A stretch of 64,000 nt of DNA from Chlamydomonas reinhardtii (Eukaryota; Chlorophyta; Chlorophyceae; Chlamydomonadales; Chlamydomonadaceae), in assembly GCF_000002595.2 (NCBI RefSeq), contig NC_057004.1:6794248-6858247 (forward strand), read 5' to 3'. Numbering within the stretch: the first letter of the stretch is position 1; every line of letters starts with the position of its first letter. Positions 1-11,600 of this stretch are shown here, piece after piece. The notes under the pieces were generated by a model. The model made no database searches. It saw only the letters and a program-made list of their open reading frames with translations, and had not been told where the DNA came from. A program made the translations under genes and the position numbers.

Positions 1-139
1 GGTGTGGCCGGGATGTAGGCGGGGTTAGGTGAAGGGAAGGCGAGCTGTGGCTGGCAGGGCAAAGCCGTGGCGGACCTGGTCATGCAGGCCGCGTGCATGT
101 TGTGGACTGGTGTTCATACTGCCGTACCTGTGGACGCAG

Positions 140-2288
140 GTGCGCAAGTTCATCTCGGAGAACCAGACCACCCTGCCCAGTGCTGGTGCCGCGCCCGCCG
201 CTGCCCCGGCCGCCGCGCCCGCCAAGCCCAAGCGGTGAGCTCACCCGCAGGGTGCGCGTCCTCCCAATCTGTCCGCCGACAGGCAGCCTGCTCCGCGGGA
301 AACTTTTGGTGCTTTCACCTCTTCCCACCCAACCAGTTTGCCTTGCGTCCAAGCACTGCCCGGTGTGTCGTGCCTTCAGCTCGGCCCGCGACAGCCCTTT
401 CACAAGACGGCCCCTTTACCGACCACACACTTCTGTCCGCCCCGCTGCCTCGCACCCCTGTCTTGTGCCTTCCTTCCGCAGTCTGCCTTACGAGCAGCGC
501 ATCCCGCTTGCCAAGAACGCCATGGCCAAGCGCTGCCTGGAGGTGATGGTGCGCAAGCAGACCAACCTGTCGGTGGCGGCGGACGTGGACACCGCGGAGG
601 AGATGCTGGCGCTGGCAGACAAGGTGCGTGAGAGGGGACGCAGGGATGGAGGCGCGCGTGGGGAGGGAGGAAGAGAGCGGAACGGGGGCGTGGAGCAACC
701 GGGCTGCTCGTATGAGGTGTTGGGCGGGAGGGTCTTGCTCGGCTGGGGTGGCAGGCCCGGAGTTACACTTGGGGCTCAGGGAGGGAGCATGTGGGAAAAG
801 AGCGAGATGACAGTGCACCGCACCGACCACCACCATCTGCACGATAAGAATTCACCTTCACACCCGTGCCCTCACACAAACCACGCAGGTCGGCCCTTAC
901 ATCTGCGTGTTCAAGACGCACGTGGACATCTTCGACAAGTGGGATGTGTCCATCGCCAACAAGCTCACGGAGCTGGCCAACAAGCACGGTGAGGCACGGG
1001 GGTGTGCCCAGGAGGCATGTTGGCACGTTGGCCGTGGCCAGAGCACTTGGGCTGTCACTGTTTTGATTTGGGTTGGCATTTAAATGCAAACCGGACAACT
1101 GCAACCAAACCCTTTGCACGGCGTTGAAACCGGGGGCACGTGTTGGGCTAAACGCGTACAAAGCCGCACACAACTCCTTTAATACATGAACGCTCTGTCC
1201 CCAACCTGTAAACCTTCGCAGACTTCCTCATTTTCGAGGACCGCAAGTTCGCTGACATCGGCAACACCGTGGTGTCTCAGTACGCGGGCGGCATCTACAA
1301 GATCGCGGACTGGAGCCACATCACCAATGCGCACCTGGTGCCCGGGCCCGGCATCATTGACGGCCTCAAAACCGTGGGCCTGCCCAAGGGCCGCGGCTGC
1401 CTGTTGCTCGCTGGTAAGGCCGCTGCCGCAGGCCGCAGGGGGGCGTGATGTGGGGTGTGTCGGGAAAAGAGCTTTCAGTGGACTGGTGACACGGGCAGGG
1501 GTCATGCTCTGGGGCTTCTGGTGGTACGGGGGCGATGCTGGCGTACCTGAACTTGAAGTGACACGGCCACATGGCCAGCTGCTCAACCGGCGCCTGCGGC
1601 CCTGCTGTTTGCCATGTCCCCACCGACCCTGTGTGTGCTGTGGGCTGCAGAGATGAGCAGCAAGGGCACGCTGGCTAACGGTGCCTACACGGAGGCGGTG
1701 GCGGCGGCCGCCGAGCAGCACCAGGACTTTGTGATGGGCTTCATCTCCGTCAACCCCGCCTCTTGGAAGTGCGGCCCTGGCTCCCCAGGTGCGTGCGTGC
1801 GTGCGTACACGTTAGAGAGCACAAGGGAACGGGAAAGGTCCATACGTATGCACAGTTCGCTGCTACGTTCCCCGAGCTTCAGGCTGCGTCAGTTGCTCCC
1901 GGGGCTTCTCAGGCGCATACACCTTCCTCTCATACCGCGCCAGTAGAGCTTTGGATCATCCAACACGGGGCCACATCCCATCCATATGCCTGCGCTACGG
2001 TCTATCGCATAATGGGCCATTGCCCGTCCCCTTGCTCTAAGTGTCCCAATGTGAATGCCCTCCGTACCCTCCCTCCCGCCAGGCCTCCTCCACATGACCC
2101 CCGGCGTGCAGATGGCGGCGGGCGGCGACGCTCTGGGCCAGCAGTACAACACGCCCGCGGACGTCATCGGCGTGCGCGGCTCGGACGTCATCATCGTCGG
2201 CCGCGGCGTCATCAAGGCCGCAGACCCCGCCGCCGCCGCCAAGCAGTACCGCGACGCGGGCTGGGCCGCCTACAAGGCCGCGCTCTAA
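140..2288 (+). CDS. UMPS: UMP synthase, orotidine-5'-phosphate decarboxylase part (5' end outside window)
   Basis: Decarboxylates OMP to UMP, the last step of de novo pyrimidine synthesis. Visible exons: 140-234, 482-623, 889-988, 1222-1413, 1651-1788, 2083-2288; all junctions are GT..AG and keep frame, and the stop is TAA at 2286-2288. The first visible exon encodes an Ala/Pro linker (after [13 protein letters not shown]), as expected between the orotate phosphoribosyltransferase and decarboxylase domains of bifunctional UMP synthase; the phosphoribosyltransferase half would lie before base 1. Decarboxylase hallmarks are present: [11 protein letters not shown], the catalytic [12 protein letters not shown] loop, [11 protein letters not shown], and a C-terminal phosphate-binding segment ending [11 protein letters not shown]. 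The bifunctional arrangement is inferred, because only the linker is in view. The decarboxylase call is near certain. Confidence 0.93.
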
Positions 2289-3222
2289 GCGTTGCCGTGT
2301 GGTGGGTGTTGCGAGCGTGATGCGTGCGTTGGCATTGGGGTCATGATTGGATGCATGTCTTGAGGGCTGTGGGAATTGAGTGGGAGTGCAGCGGGAGGTG
2401 GGGTAGCAGAACAGTAGTGCAGTAGCGGCGGAGTACCGTAGCTACAGTGCACGCGATGTTTGAATAGATGGCGAGGGAAACATGGATGATCCCTTGGCAT
2501 GGAACCAGGGTGCGCGCTATGACGGCGGCGACGAAGCACGCGCTCCTCGAATTGGCACTTGGAGCGTCGCAATGTGTTGATGCGGAGCGCGTGGCGGGGT
2601 ACAGGGTGAAGGGAGAAGGTGTGCAGCAATGATAAGATGGCGCGGTGATGGAGCCCGGGTCACACACGGCAGGCGGCGGCGGGTGCTTGACCAGGCGGGA
2701 GGTATTTGGGGGTGAGCCGCTTGCACGATGCATTCCATTCCCATCAAAGCGGTGGGCGTATTGGCTATTGGTCAAGTCTTCGCTAGCTTGTTTGCTATGC
2801 CATTGAACACCCAGGGGACGCCGACCTGTCTGGACTCAGGAGCCGTGACCTGCGCTGCGATCTGACAGACTGAGTGTAATGGTCCTAGTGCTACTTAGCA
2901 CCGCACCTCTGCTTCCACGTTTCCCTGCTGGTGAACTCGGCACGCTGCGGTGCAGCGGACCGCGTGGATCGGGTGGGCAGCACACTAGGCGTTGGCCCAA
3001 GGGTCAGTGGCCCTGCCTCAGCAAGGTGCGCAGAGCTCGACCTGACGCGTGCTAGCGGCTGCAATTCAGCAAACGCGGGGCTTCACATTGCACTGCGCCG
3101 GCCACAGCGCTGCGGCTGCTCAATCGGCAAGAAACGTCGGGAGGCTTCCAATCCGTGTATTTTGGCAGTTTGGAGCTACTGTGTACCGATTTTGAGCAGG
3201 GTGCTCTTTGAAGCATACAAAA
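2289..3222. other. Intergenic: UMPS 3' UTR and RAF2-like promoter
   Basis: No convincing gene seen. A TGTAA motif, the usual poly(A) signal of volvocalean algae, lies at 2875-2879 on the + strand and may end the UMPS transcript. The remainder should hold the 5' region of the next gene. Confidence 0.5.
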
Positions 3223-4768
3223 ATGAATTCCTCGGTGCTTAGTGTGCGCCAGGTGCGAGCGCAGAGGCACGAAACAGTGGCAAAAACGAGCGAGTTAGTC
3301 CTTTTACTTCAGATCAAATTTAATTTAAGCCTTGCTCCCTGAATTGCAGGTGGGGCGCCAGGCACGCCCTTTCACCGTGCAGCCGCCCCGTCGCTGCTCC
3401 GTCATTCGCCACAGCCAGGCTGGTGGCGATGTTCGCGGTAGCAAGATGGAGAAGGGAATGTTCGGCGAGGTGAGTAGTCTGGGTTGATTTGGGTGACCTG
3501 CGATTCATGGATGTCGTTTTGCTTGCAGAACTTCGGTGCTCGCGACCCCTTCGCTGGCGAGATTGAGACAAACTTCGGCGAGAAAGTGCTGGGGAACTAT
3601 AACACGGAGCACCTTATCAAGTAGGGCTGGGGATGTGGGTGGGGACAGAATGTGGGAGGGAGTCTGGCACGGCTGGCTGAGCGTGTGTATTACACCGGCA
3701 TGTTTCCTGCGGTCCTGCTCACTGCCCCTACGTGCACTGCGCAGGCCCCCGGACACCATCAAGAGCGTGATGGGCTTGTCTGCGCGCAAATGCCAGGATA
3801 ACGTGGCGACCCTGAAGGTGCTGTCGGAGGAGCAGCGCGAGCTGCTTCGCAACCAGGTGAGGAGGGTATAGTGGGTATGGTGTGCGTGGTCAGCATAGCA
3901 TTGGGGAGCGGGGCAGTGCTTGGGGTTGGAGGCAAACTAGGTACAGACCACACGCTGCCTCCAATGAGGGGAGCTGCTAAGAACACGGAGCTGCTTAGGA
4001 ACACGAAGCTGCTAAAGAACACGAACGGTTAACGTCGTGCTTTCATGCGAGAGGACTGGGCTGAGTCTGAAGCCTGGTACTGCTGTTGAGTACGAATAAC
4101 ACGGTCTTTGGAGGCGAAGTTCTAGCAGGAATTACCGGCCGCCGGTACCCACCCGTGCCATGTGAGCTTGCAACCGCTCTCCCTTCAGCTCAACCGGCTC
4201 CACGACCCGCTTGCCTCCACAGGTGCCGGGCTGGAAGGTTGCTCAGGGCGCTGAGGGGCGACCCTGCGTCCAGCAGTCCTGGACCCTGAAGGACGAGCCC
4301 TCGGCTGTGGCCCTGGCGGCCATGGTGGCCAAGGTGGCCTCGGATGAGGGCCACAGCGAGAGCCTGACGCTGACGCACAAGGGCGCTGAGGTCGTGGCGC
4401 AGCTGTGCACCAAGTCCCTGGGTGCGTCCAGCGTGGGCGGGCAGGCTGACGGGCGGGCAGAAGGCCGCGTACTTCATCGCTCGAACAACACCAGCTTAGG
4501 CACATGGGAAGGGGCTTCCGTGCGGTGGCATCACCGCGCAAAGCAGACGCTGCTCTTTGGAGTGCGCCCCCTCACAGAACGGCGCTGCCAACTTGCTTGC
4601 GGGGGCCACCCCACTCAGTGTACCCGCTTTACCGTTCCCCTGCGTGCTCGCCTGCTTCCCATACCTGCAGGTGGCCTGACGGAGAACGACTTCATTGTTG
4701 CCTCCAAGATCAACGACCTCAACCTCGCGGACCTGCTGCCCAAGCGCAAGCAGCGCTTCTGGGCGTAA
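3223..4768 (+). CDS. RAF2: Pterin-4a-carbinolamine dehydratase-like protein, probable Rubisco accumulation factor 2
   Basis: Exons 3223-3252, 3350-3469, 3529-3620, 3745-3856, 4223-4421, 4671-4768 give 216 residues. The start is the ATG at 3223, whose 10-codon exon (MNSSVLSVRQ) joins in phase to VGRQARPFTVQ; the N terminus is Ser/Arg-rich and acid-poor, like a chloroplast transit peptide. The second half has the PCD/DCoH fold signature: VPGWKVAQ, then SLTLTHKGAEVVAQ and GGLTENDFIVASKIN. The His residues needed for dehydratase activity look mostly replaced (GHSES where the family has HHPE, and LCTKS where it has STHE). That is how RAF2-type plastid proteins differ from true dehydratases. RAF2 acts in Rubisco assembly in plants. 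The paralogue choice is inferred; the PCD-like fold is firmer. A TGTAA motif sits at 5045-5049. Confidence 0.75.
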
Positions 4769-6066
4769 GCCGGCTCGCAGCGCCGGCACTTGCATATGCG
4801 CGACGGGCCCGGAGCACGCGCGCACACGGTGGTTGGCACGGCATTTCGGCTAAGTGGATGTATGCGATAGGCATGCTGTCATGTCGGAGCGTCGGATGAT
4901 GGCTTGAACCCACGAGGGTGGGACCGCCTGGCGCGGGTACAAGTAATAGGGCCGCGATGTGTGGTGGGGTATGAGCCTGCAGAATGCAGGCCCCCGATTT
5001 TCCGGGCTTCCGGACATGTTTGAGGCTGAGGCCTTCGCTGGAGGTGTAACGTGATAGCACGTGTATGATGCATTTGATACCAACTGATAGGACAATAAAC
5101 TCTGGAGGTAAAGGAGTGCAGGCTAGCACTGGTCAATGCAGTTTTGCAGTCACAGGACACCACGGGAAGCGTCACGTGACACGCCCTTCGTAGCTGCAAT
5201 GGTGTTATGGTGGGCGGCGCTGTGGCGGCAAAGGAGGAAAGCATGCAGTTGCCGCTGCAGGCATGGCGCTTTTGAATTATGGCGCTACACTAGTATAACG
5301 CTGTGCCGTCAGGCGTCAGGCCCAATGGTCGTTTCAACGTATTACCTGACTAACGCAGCTTAGTCCATGTACCGTATGTTAGCAACGAGCGTCGATTCCA
5401 GTCGATCACCGATTGCTAACACGTTACATCGTTGCGACAGCAGGGCACGAACCACCAAGGAGCTCAACCGTAGCACACCCAACAGTTCTGTATTACGATG
5501 GCAGCCAGGACTGCAGCATTTCGTCAGCTACCCACCAGCACCCGCAAGTGACCGGTCTGACGAGGTATGAAGGCCCATTACTCAGTCAAGTCCTGCTCCT
5601 CTAAAAGTCATCACCCAAATCGTGGTCGACCAGCAAGCAATGCACTACGTCACGGCGCCGCTCCGCGTCGAACCCCACGGTCGAACCCCCTTATGCCAGG
5701 GGCGGCCCTCAGGTAGGTCCTGCTGGGCTCCCATGCTAGTGCCCCCCCGGCGTACCGGCGCCACGTTTTGCGCCAGGCGGCTCCACAAGGCCCAGTCACC
5801 GCCCCCCGTCGTTCATAGACGGCATACCCGCTATACACACGCACCACACCCCATGCCCCGCACCGCCGCCTCTGGGCCCCGCTGCCGCAGGCTCCTTCCC
5901 GCCAACGCGTGGGCGTACTCACACGACCATCCGTAATCACGCCTTTGCTGCCACGACCTCCCCCGGCTTACCCATTCCACCGCCGCCGCCAGCCCGCTCC
6001 CCCATTGTATCCAACATTCGAACCCGCCCACTCCCGTGACCATCATTCTACCCTCCAACGTCATTC
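4769..6066. other. Intergenic between convergent genes
   Basis: Lies between the 3' ends of the RAF2-like gene (+) and the unrecognised gene at 6067-7997 (-). The TGTAA at 5045-5049 probably ends the RAF2-like transcript. I see no coding, RNA or clear repeat structure in the rest. Confidence 0.5.
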
Positions 6067-7997
6067 TTACTTGGGCGCTGCTGGCCCGCTGAGCTGTGAG
6101 AAAAACGCCAGCTGCTCGTCTTGCGTCATGGCCGCGCTGCTGGGCGGCGCCACGCCGGACACCGGCAGCGGCACGGCGATGCCGCCCGGCGCTTGCATGG
6201 GCGCGCCCGCAGCATTGCCCTTCTTCTGACACGCTTCGGCGCCGCCCGGCTGGGAGTTGCAGCCGCCTGGCCGCGTGCAGCAGTCCTCGCCGCCCTGAGC
6301 GATCATCTCGCGGTACATGTTGGCCAGGTAGGCGTTTTGGTCCTGGGAGGGCGGGTCCGGGGTGGAGGGCATATCACTACAGTTGCGCAGGGAACGAGGT
6401 GCGCATTGTGGCGCAAAACGCGCACGAGCGAGCTTGCAGTAAGAAAGCGGGCGGGCCTGGCGCAGGGAAGTGAAGTAAATCGTTGCGTGGCAATGTGCTT
6501 CTGCGGGAAATCCTGACAGTCTTTACCTGCCGCGTCTTCGCGCTTGAGGAGATGGAAAGCGCTTTCATGCTGCCCCGTCCATGTCCCATTGCCCGCATGG
6601 CCAGCACTGCTCAATCAGGAGTTTCGCTGACATGAGTCACGCACCCGCAGCCCGTGGCACACACATACACACACCTGCGGCGACATGCCCTTCATCTTCT
6701 CCATCCGCGACACCATCTCCGCCCGGAAGCGATTGAGCGTCTCGTACTTGGAGCGGAACATGGACTCGGGCATCTCCGCCTCGTCCAGCACCATCTCCTC
6801 CTGCGCAGCACACCGCGTGGCCACAGATGGCAGGGCCGAAAGAAGTAGAAGCATCCATCAGCGTAACCCTATTACATTCCGTCATCCGTCCCATGCTAAC
6901 AGGGGCTGACCCAGGAGAGCAGCCACGCGGGGTGGCCCTTTTCGGCCACGTCGGGCGTTGTGTCACAGTCCGGCGTTGCTGGGATCAGCTCAGCTCCGCC
7001 GGTCCCTGGATGCATCCATGTTTTGCCCCGTCCTGCCCGGCCCCCGGGGACTATGATGTTTGGTCCGGGCGCACAGCATTCCTTGCGTCCCCTCGTGACC
7101 GCCCGCTCCCCCATCCTGCCCCCCCCCCCATCCCGCTCCCCACCTTTTGCACGTGCTCGTAGAACTGGCGCATGAAGAAGGCGTCGCTGCCGTACTCGGG
7201 GTGCACGCGCGACAGGCATTTGAGGCCGAAATCCCCCTGAGGGCAGATGGAGGCAGCAGCATTGGCGAGTTTGGGGCCGTGCCAGTGTCCCACTCCACAC
7301 ACCTCAGGCCCAGCCCATGATGTCCACGCGCCAAACGATGACGATCAAGCGCCAAGCCTACGGCACCGCACCACGGTCGGCTGAGGACGCTGTGGCTGCT
7401 CCCCGGTGCTGGCACACGGCACGCACCTGGATGCCCATGCTCTCAAAGATCTGCTTCTGCATTCCGTTCACCATCTCCTCAGACGTGCCCGGGCCGCGCT
7501 GCGAGTGCGCCACGCTCAGCAGCTGCTTAAACTCCTGCATGGGGTAAGCAAGGCGTCAGGTTTGGCCACCCCAGGAAGTTGGCCGGGCGAAGGTCCAAAG
7601 CCGTCACAGGCACGCGTGAAAGTGTTGCTGAGGGACGCTCCGCTCAAAGCGTGCCGTGCCGCTCCCGCCCCGTCTACGCGCACACCTGGCTGCGCCCGAC
7701 ACGATATGCGTGCCGGCAGCCACCTGTTTGCGCTTGCTGCGTCCCCCTGTGCCCACTGCAGGTGGACGTCATAGACGCTGATGGTGCGTGGCCCCGCTCA
7801 CCGGGTTACTGAATTGTTTGGCGGACTCCGCGAAGAACTGGGCCAGCTGGTCCTGCACAATAAGCATTTGAGATACTGCTCAATGACAGTCTTTCGGCAC
7901 TGCTTAATACTACCGCGCAGCTCACCTTTGTGAGCATGCCCGCCTTCTGCAGCGGCTTTGCGTCATACTCGTTGACAAGAGCGTTGAGCCAGTTCAT
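6067..7997 (-). CDS. Unrecognised 241-residue protein with Cys-rich C terminus
   Basis: Six exons on the - strand, in order: 7997-7926, 7852-7802, 7534-7427, 7236-7144, 6800-6675, 6342-6067. All introns are GT..AG in phase 0, which makes the model internally strong. The start is the ATG at 7997 (MNWLNALVNEYDAKPLQKAG) and the stop is TAA. No signal peptide or membrane helix is apparent. The middle is charged and helical, with FFAESAKQF, EEMVNGMQKQIFESMG, FFMRQFYEHVQK and RFRAEMVSRMEKMKGM. The C-terminal 90 residues are Gly/Pro/Gln-rich and hold five cysteines in a short stretch (EDCCTRPGGC.., EAC). I do not recognise the family and assign no function. It is divergent from the SMP-C2 gene at 8646. 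Confidence 0.72.
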
Positions 7998-8645
7998 GTT
8001 GCCTGTGAGTCTTGTATAAGCAAGTTGATAGTGCCTTGCGGCAGACAGTCCCTTTCCGTTTGCCGAGGGAACGAGGCTGCATGCGCCGATCAGCTATCCA
8101 GATTCCTTGTTAATTTTAGCGTATATAACACTCCTGTAGAAATGTAGAATTAAGGAGGTCATGCAAGTCTGCAATGACGACCCGCGCGCCATTGGTCCTT
8201 CCAACTCGCCCTGCCCATTTTGGTAGTGCCTGCACCTAATTATAACAGCTTCATACACTGCATTGTTGCGCTGTACACCAAGTCAACGGGAAGACAGAGC
8301 GGGCAAACCGGACCCCGCAAGTGCTCTCACGTCTAGGCAACCAAACGACATTGGAATATATCGCATCTATATTATATTGCACCATTCAATTTTCAGCTGC
8401 TGCCCTTGTAAATTTGAAGGGCTTGGGCGCCCGAGCTCAAGCGAAGCGTTCTCCAGCTCCAGGGTTGACGCCGGTTCCATTGTAATACGCTGCAAGAGGC
8501 CTCATTGTGATGGAATGAGCTATGCTGGATATTGCGGTCTCCAAGAACGCTTGCACATGAATTGAGAGGGTTACGCTCATGAGGAGCACGCGCTGGTGCA
8601 GTGGCAACCTCATGAGCGAACCGTGAGACCTGTGCGGGTGTAAGG
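7998..8645. promoter_or_regulatory. Divergent intergenic region
   Basis: The 648-bp gap holds the promoters of both divergent neighbours. A TATATAA box on the + strand is at 8123-8129, about 520 bases before the + strand ATG, so it fits only if that gene has a long leader. A local AT-rich patch lies near 8340-8410. Nothing else was recognised. Confidence 0.35.
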
Positions 8646-11600
8646 ATGGGCTTCGTGATCGTAGCGTTGCTTCTTGGGTTCGTCGGAGCGGTTGTCGCCT
8701 GTGCGGCAGCGGCAGCAGCGTTCGCCCTTGCCACCAGTGTGGCGACTTCAAAGTACAAGTAAGTCCGGGCCACCCCTTATGCCCCCTTACTAACCATTAT
8801 GATGTACGAGAGACCCTAGAGCTTCAGGGGGCCCTTCACACGGCACTGTTGCAGGCGGGGTTGGTGGCGGGGAGGGTAACTGGTTTCGCAACGGCCGGCG
8901 CAACTGTGCACCAGCGCTGCGTGCGGATCGTCTTCTCAGTCATGTCCTTACTACGTCGCATGTATATTCGTACCCCATTCTGCGCGGTGAGAAAGACTTC
9001 ACCCTGCCCGCCACCAACCACCGCCACCAACCACCGCCACCAACCGCCGCCGCCAACCGCCGCTCCTGTCCACCGCAGAAAGCAGCTGCACGGCGTTACT
9101 GCCCGCTATGAGGCAGTGCTACGAAATGCCGATGCTGGGGGTCTGGGGCCTGGGGCGCCCACTGCGGCATCTGGTGCTGCGGGCGGCGCTGCAGGCGGCG
9201 CCGCCGCTGGCGGCCCCGGGGGCGGCGCAGGCGCTGGAGGAGGCGTTGCGGCCATGTACGAGTCATTCACGTTGGGGTGGCTCAACCTGCTGGTGCAGCA
9301 CCTTTGGGTGCCGGTGCTTGAGAAATTCGTGTCTACTCTTGCGGCGGAGCGGCTGCAGGTCATCCTGAACGAGGTGGGGGCAAGCCCGAGAGCGCGCTTC
9401 CACCGTGCAGCGCGAATGACAGCTGAGCTTCGTGTTCGGATCAGGCGGCACGTGTAGCTTCCTGTTCTACTGGCGCGCGGTTTGGTGCCTTGCGTGACGG
9501 CCAACTCCACAATCCATACCCAGCGTGCGCCAACCTATCGCCCTTGCAGGTACTGCGCAAGTTTGCGACTCGCGCCCCCTGGAAGTTCATTGAGTCGGTG
9601 GCGGTTGAGGAGGTGACCTTCGGCCTGGCGCCGCCGCAGTTCCAGTTCTGTACGGCCAAGTACGACCCCAGCAGGTCGTACCTGCTGCTCACCATGAACA
9701 TGCACTACCACAGCAGTGGCTTCCAGGTAGGTGGCGGTGGCGCGAGTGGTGTGGCCGTGTGGGAGCTTAGGCCGGGTTGCAGAGTGGGCAAGCCAGGGTG
9801 GCAAACGCCACCACACAAAGGCCGGCCAGCTAGCTCTGCACCATACGTGTCTTACTGAGGCAACTCCGTGCGCGCGTGTCTCCGCGCCTGTGTTCCGCAG
9901 GCGGTGCTGACGCCGCGCATGCGTCAGATCGGCCTGCTGCAGCCTTTCAGTGTGCGGCTGGAGATCATGCAGCTGCACATCGCCGGCAAGCTGCACCTGG
10001 GACTGCACCTCACAAAGGAGCCGCCAGGCATCAAGTGAGCGGGGCTGGGGGCACGGCGCGCAAGGGCGAGCCTGGCACCGGGCTAATATGCCTGACCGTT
10101 ATGTGATCTGCTCCCTTAGGCCAATCGTCGGGCACGTCGGTGCCCTCCACTGCAGAAGGGGCTGACCTGCGCCCTTGCACGTCTGCCCTTGCCCGCCTGC
10201 CTGCCTCAGGGGCATCGACTACTCCTTCGCAGCGCCGCCGGAGTTTGACATCCAGGCCAGCCCCGTGGGTGAGCCGGCCGGCTGTTTGAGTGCATGCCGT
10301 GCCGCCGTATCGATATGCTGCTAGCTGTGATGTCATCGCACGCGGGAAACCCGTTACCCAGCTGAGGCGGCTGTGCCGCGTCGTCGGGCGCCCCTGCGAT
10401 CGCACCAAACCCACGCACCCACCACCGCACGCGCTGCCCCTGCGCTTGGATTTCCTCAGCATCCTTGCAACACCCCTCGCCGCACCCGCTCACTCCCAGG
10501 CTACCTGAACCTGCACGGCGAGCTGCCCGGGCTGGTGGGCCACCTGCGCACGCACCTGCAGCGCATCATCACGCGTCGCCTGGTGGAGCCGCACCGCCGC
10601 TACCTTGACCTGCAGCGCATCTACCGCAACAAGCACCTGCAGCGGGTGAGGGCGCTGCAATGGGTGTCGGCAAAATCCCGTATCGCTTATCAGGGGTGTC
10701 GGGGTTAGGGTGTCATGCATGCACACAATACGGTTTGACTGCTTTACACGGTCCGACACGTCCGGGGCTGGCTACAGCTGCTCACTTTCATGTAAATGCG
10801 CGGACATGATACGTTGTGCTCGCAGGTGGGTGGTCCGGGAGGCTGCCTCCGCGTATGCGTCATTGGCGGTCGCAACCTGATGGGGGCACGGGCCGGCGCC
10901 GCAGGGGCTGCGGGAGCAGGCGCGGGTGCGACGGGCGGCGGCGCAGGGCCCAATGCGGCCGCCAGCGGGGCTGCAGGCAGCGCGGCGGCGCCCGACTGCG
11001 ACCCGTATGTGGAGCTGCGGTTCGGGCGGGAGGTGTTCCGCACGCCCATTGCCCACCACACCGCCGACCCGGTCTTCAACTGGCAGTTTGACCTTCGGCT
11101 GCCTGCCGACCTCGCCTCCGCGGGGCCCTCCCCGGCAGCGGCGGCCGCGGCCGCTGGCGGCGACCCCGTCGCTGCGGCCGCGGCAGCTGGGGCCGCAGCC
11201 GCGGCTGCGGCTGCGGGCAACGTGGTGTTGCACTTCCGGGTGCTCAACGCACGCACGATTGGCGAGCCCGAGATCCTGAGCACCGGGACCCTGGACGTGG
11301 GCACGCTGGCGCTCCAGCCCAACGGCGACCCGCGCGCCCGCCTGCTGGAGCTGTCGGCGTTGGGGCCTGGGGCTTCATCGGGCGGGGCTCAGGCTGGGCC
11401 GCAGGCGCAAGCCTTCGGCGCGTCCCGGGGCACGCTCAGCCTGCAGGTGTGCTGGCTCAAGGCCGCAGCCAAGCGAGGCAGCCCGTTCCCGCAGGATGCG
11501 GCCCGCACCGCCGCCATCGCCGCAGCCGCTGCAGCTGCAGCGGCCGCGGCAGGCGTCGCAGCGTCGGCCGCCGTCCCACCCGGTGTGGACCCCGCCGCGT

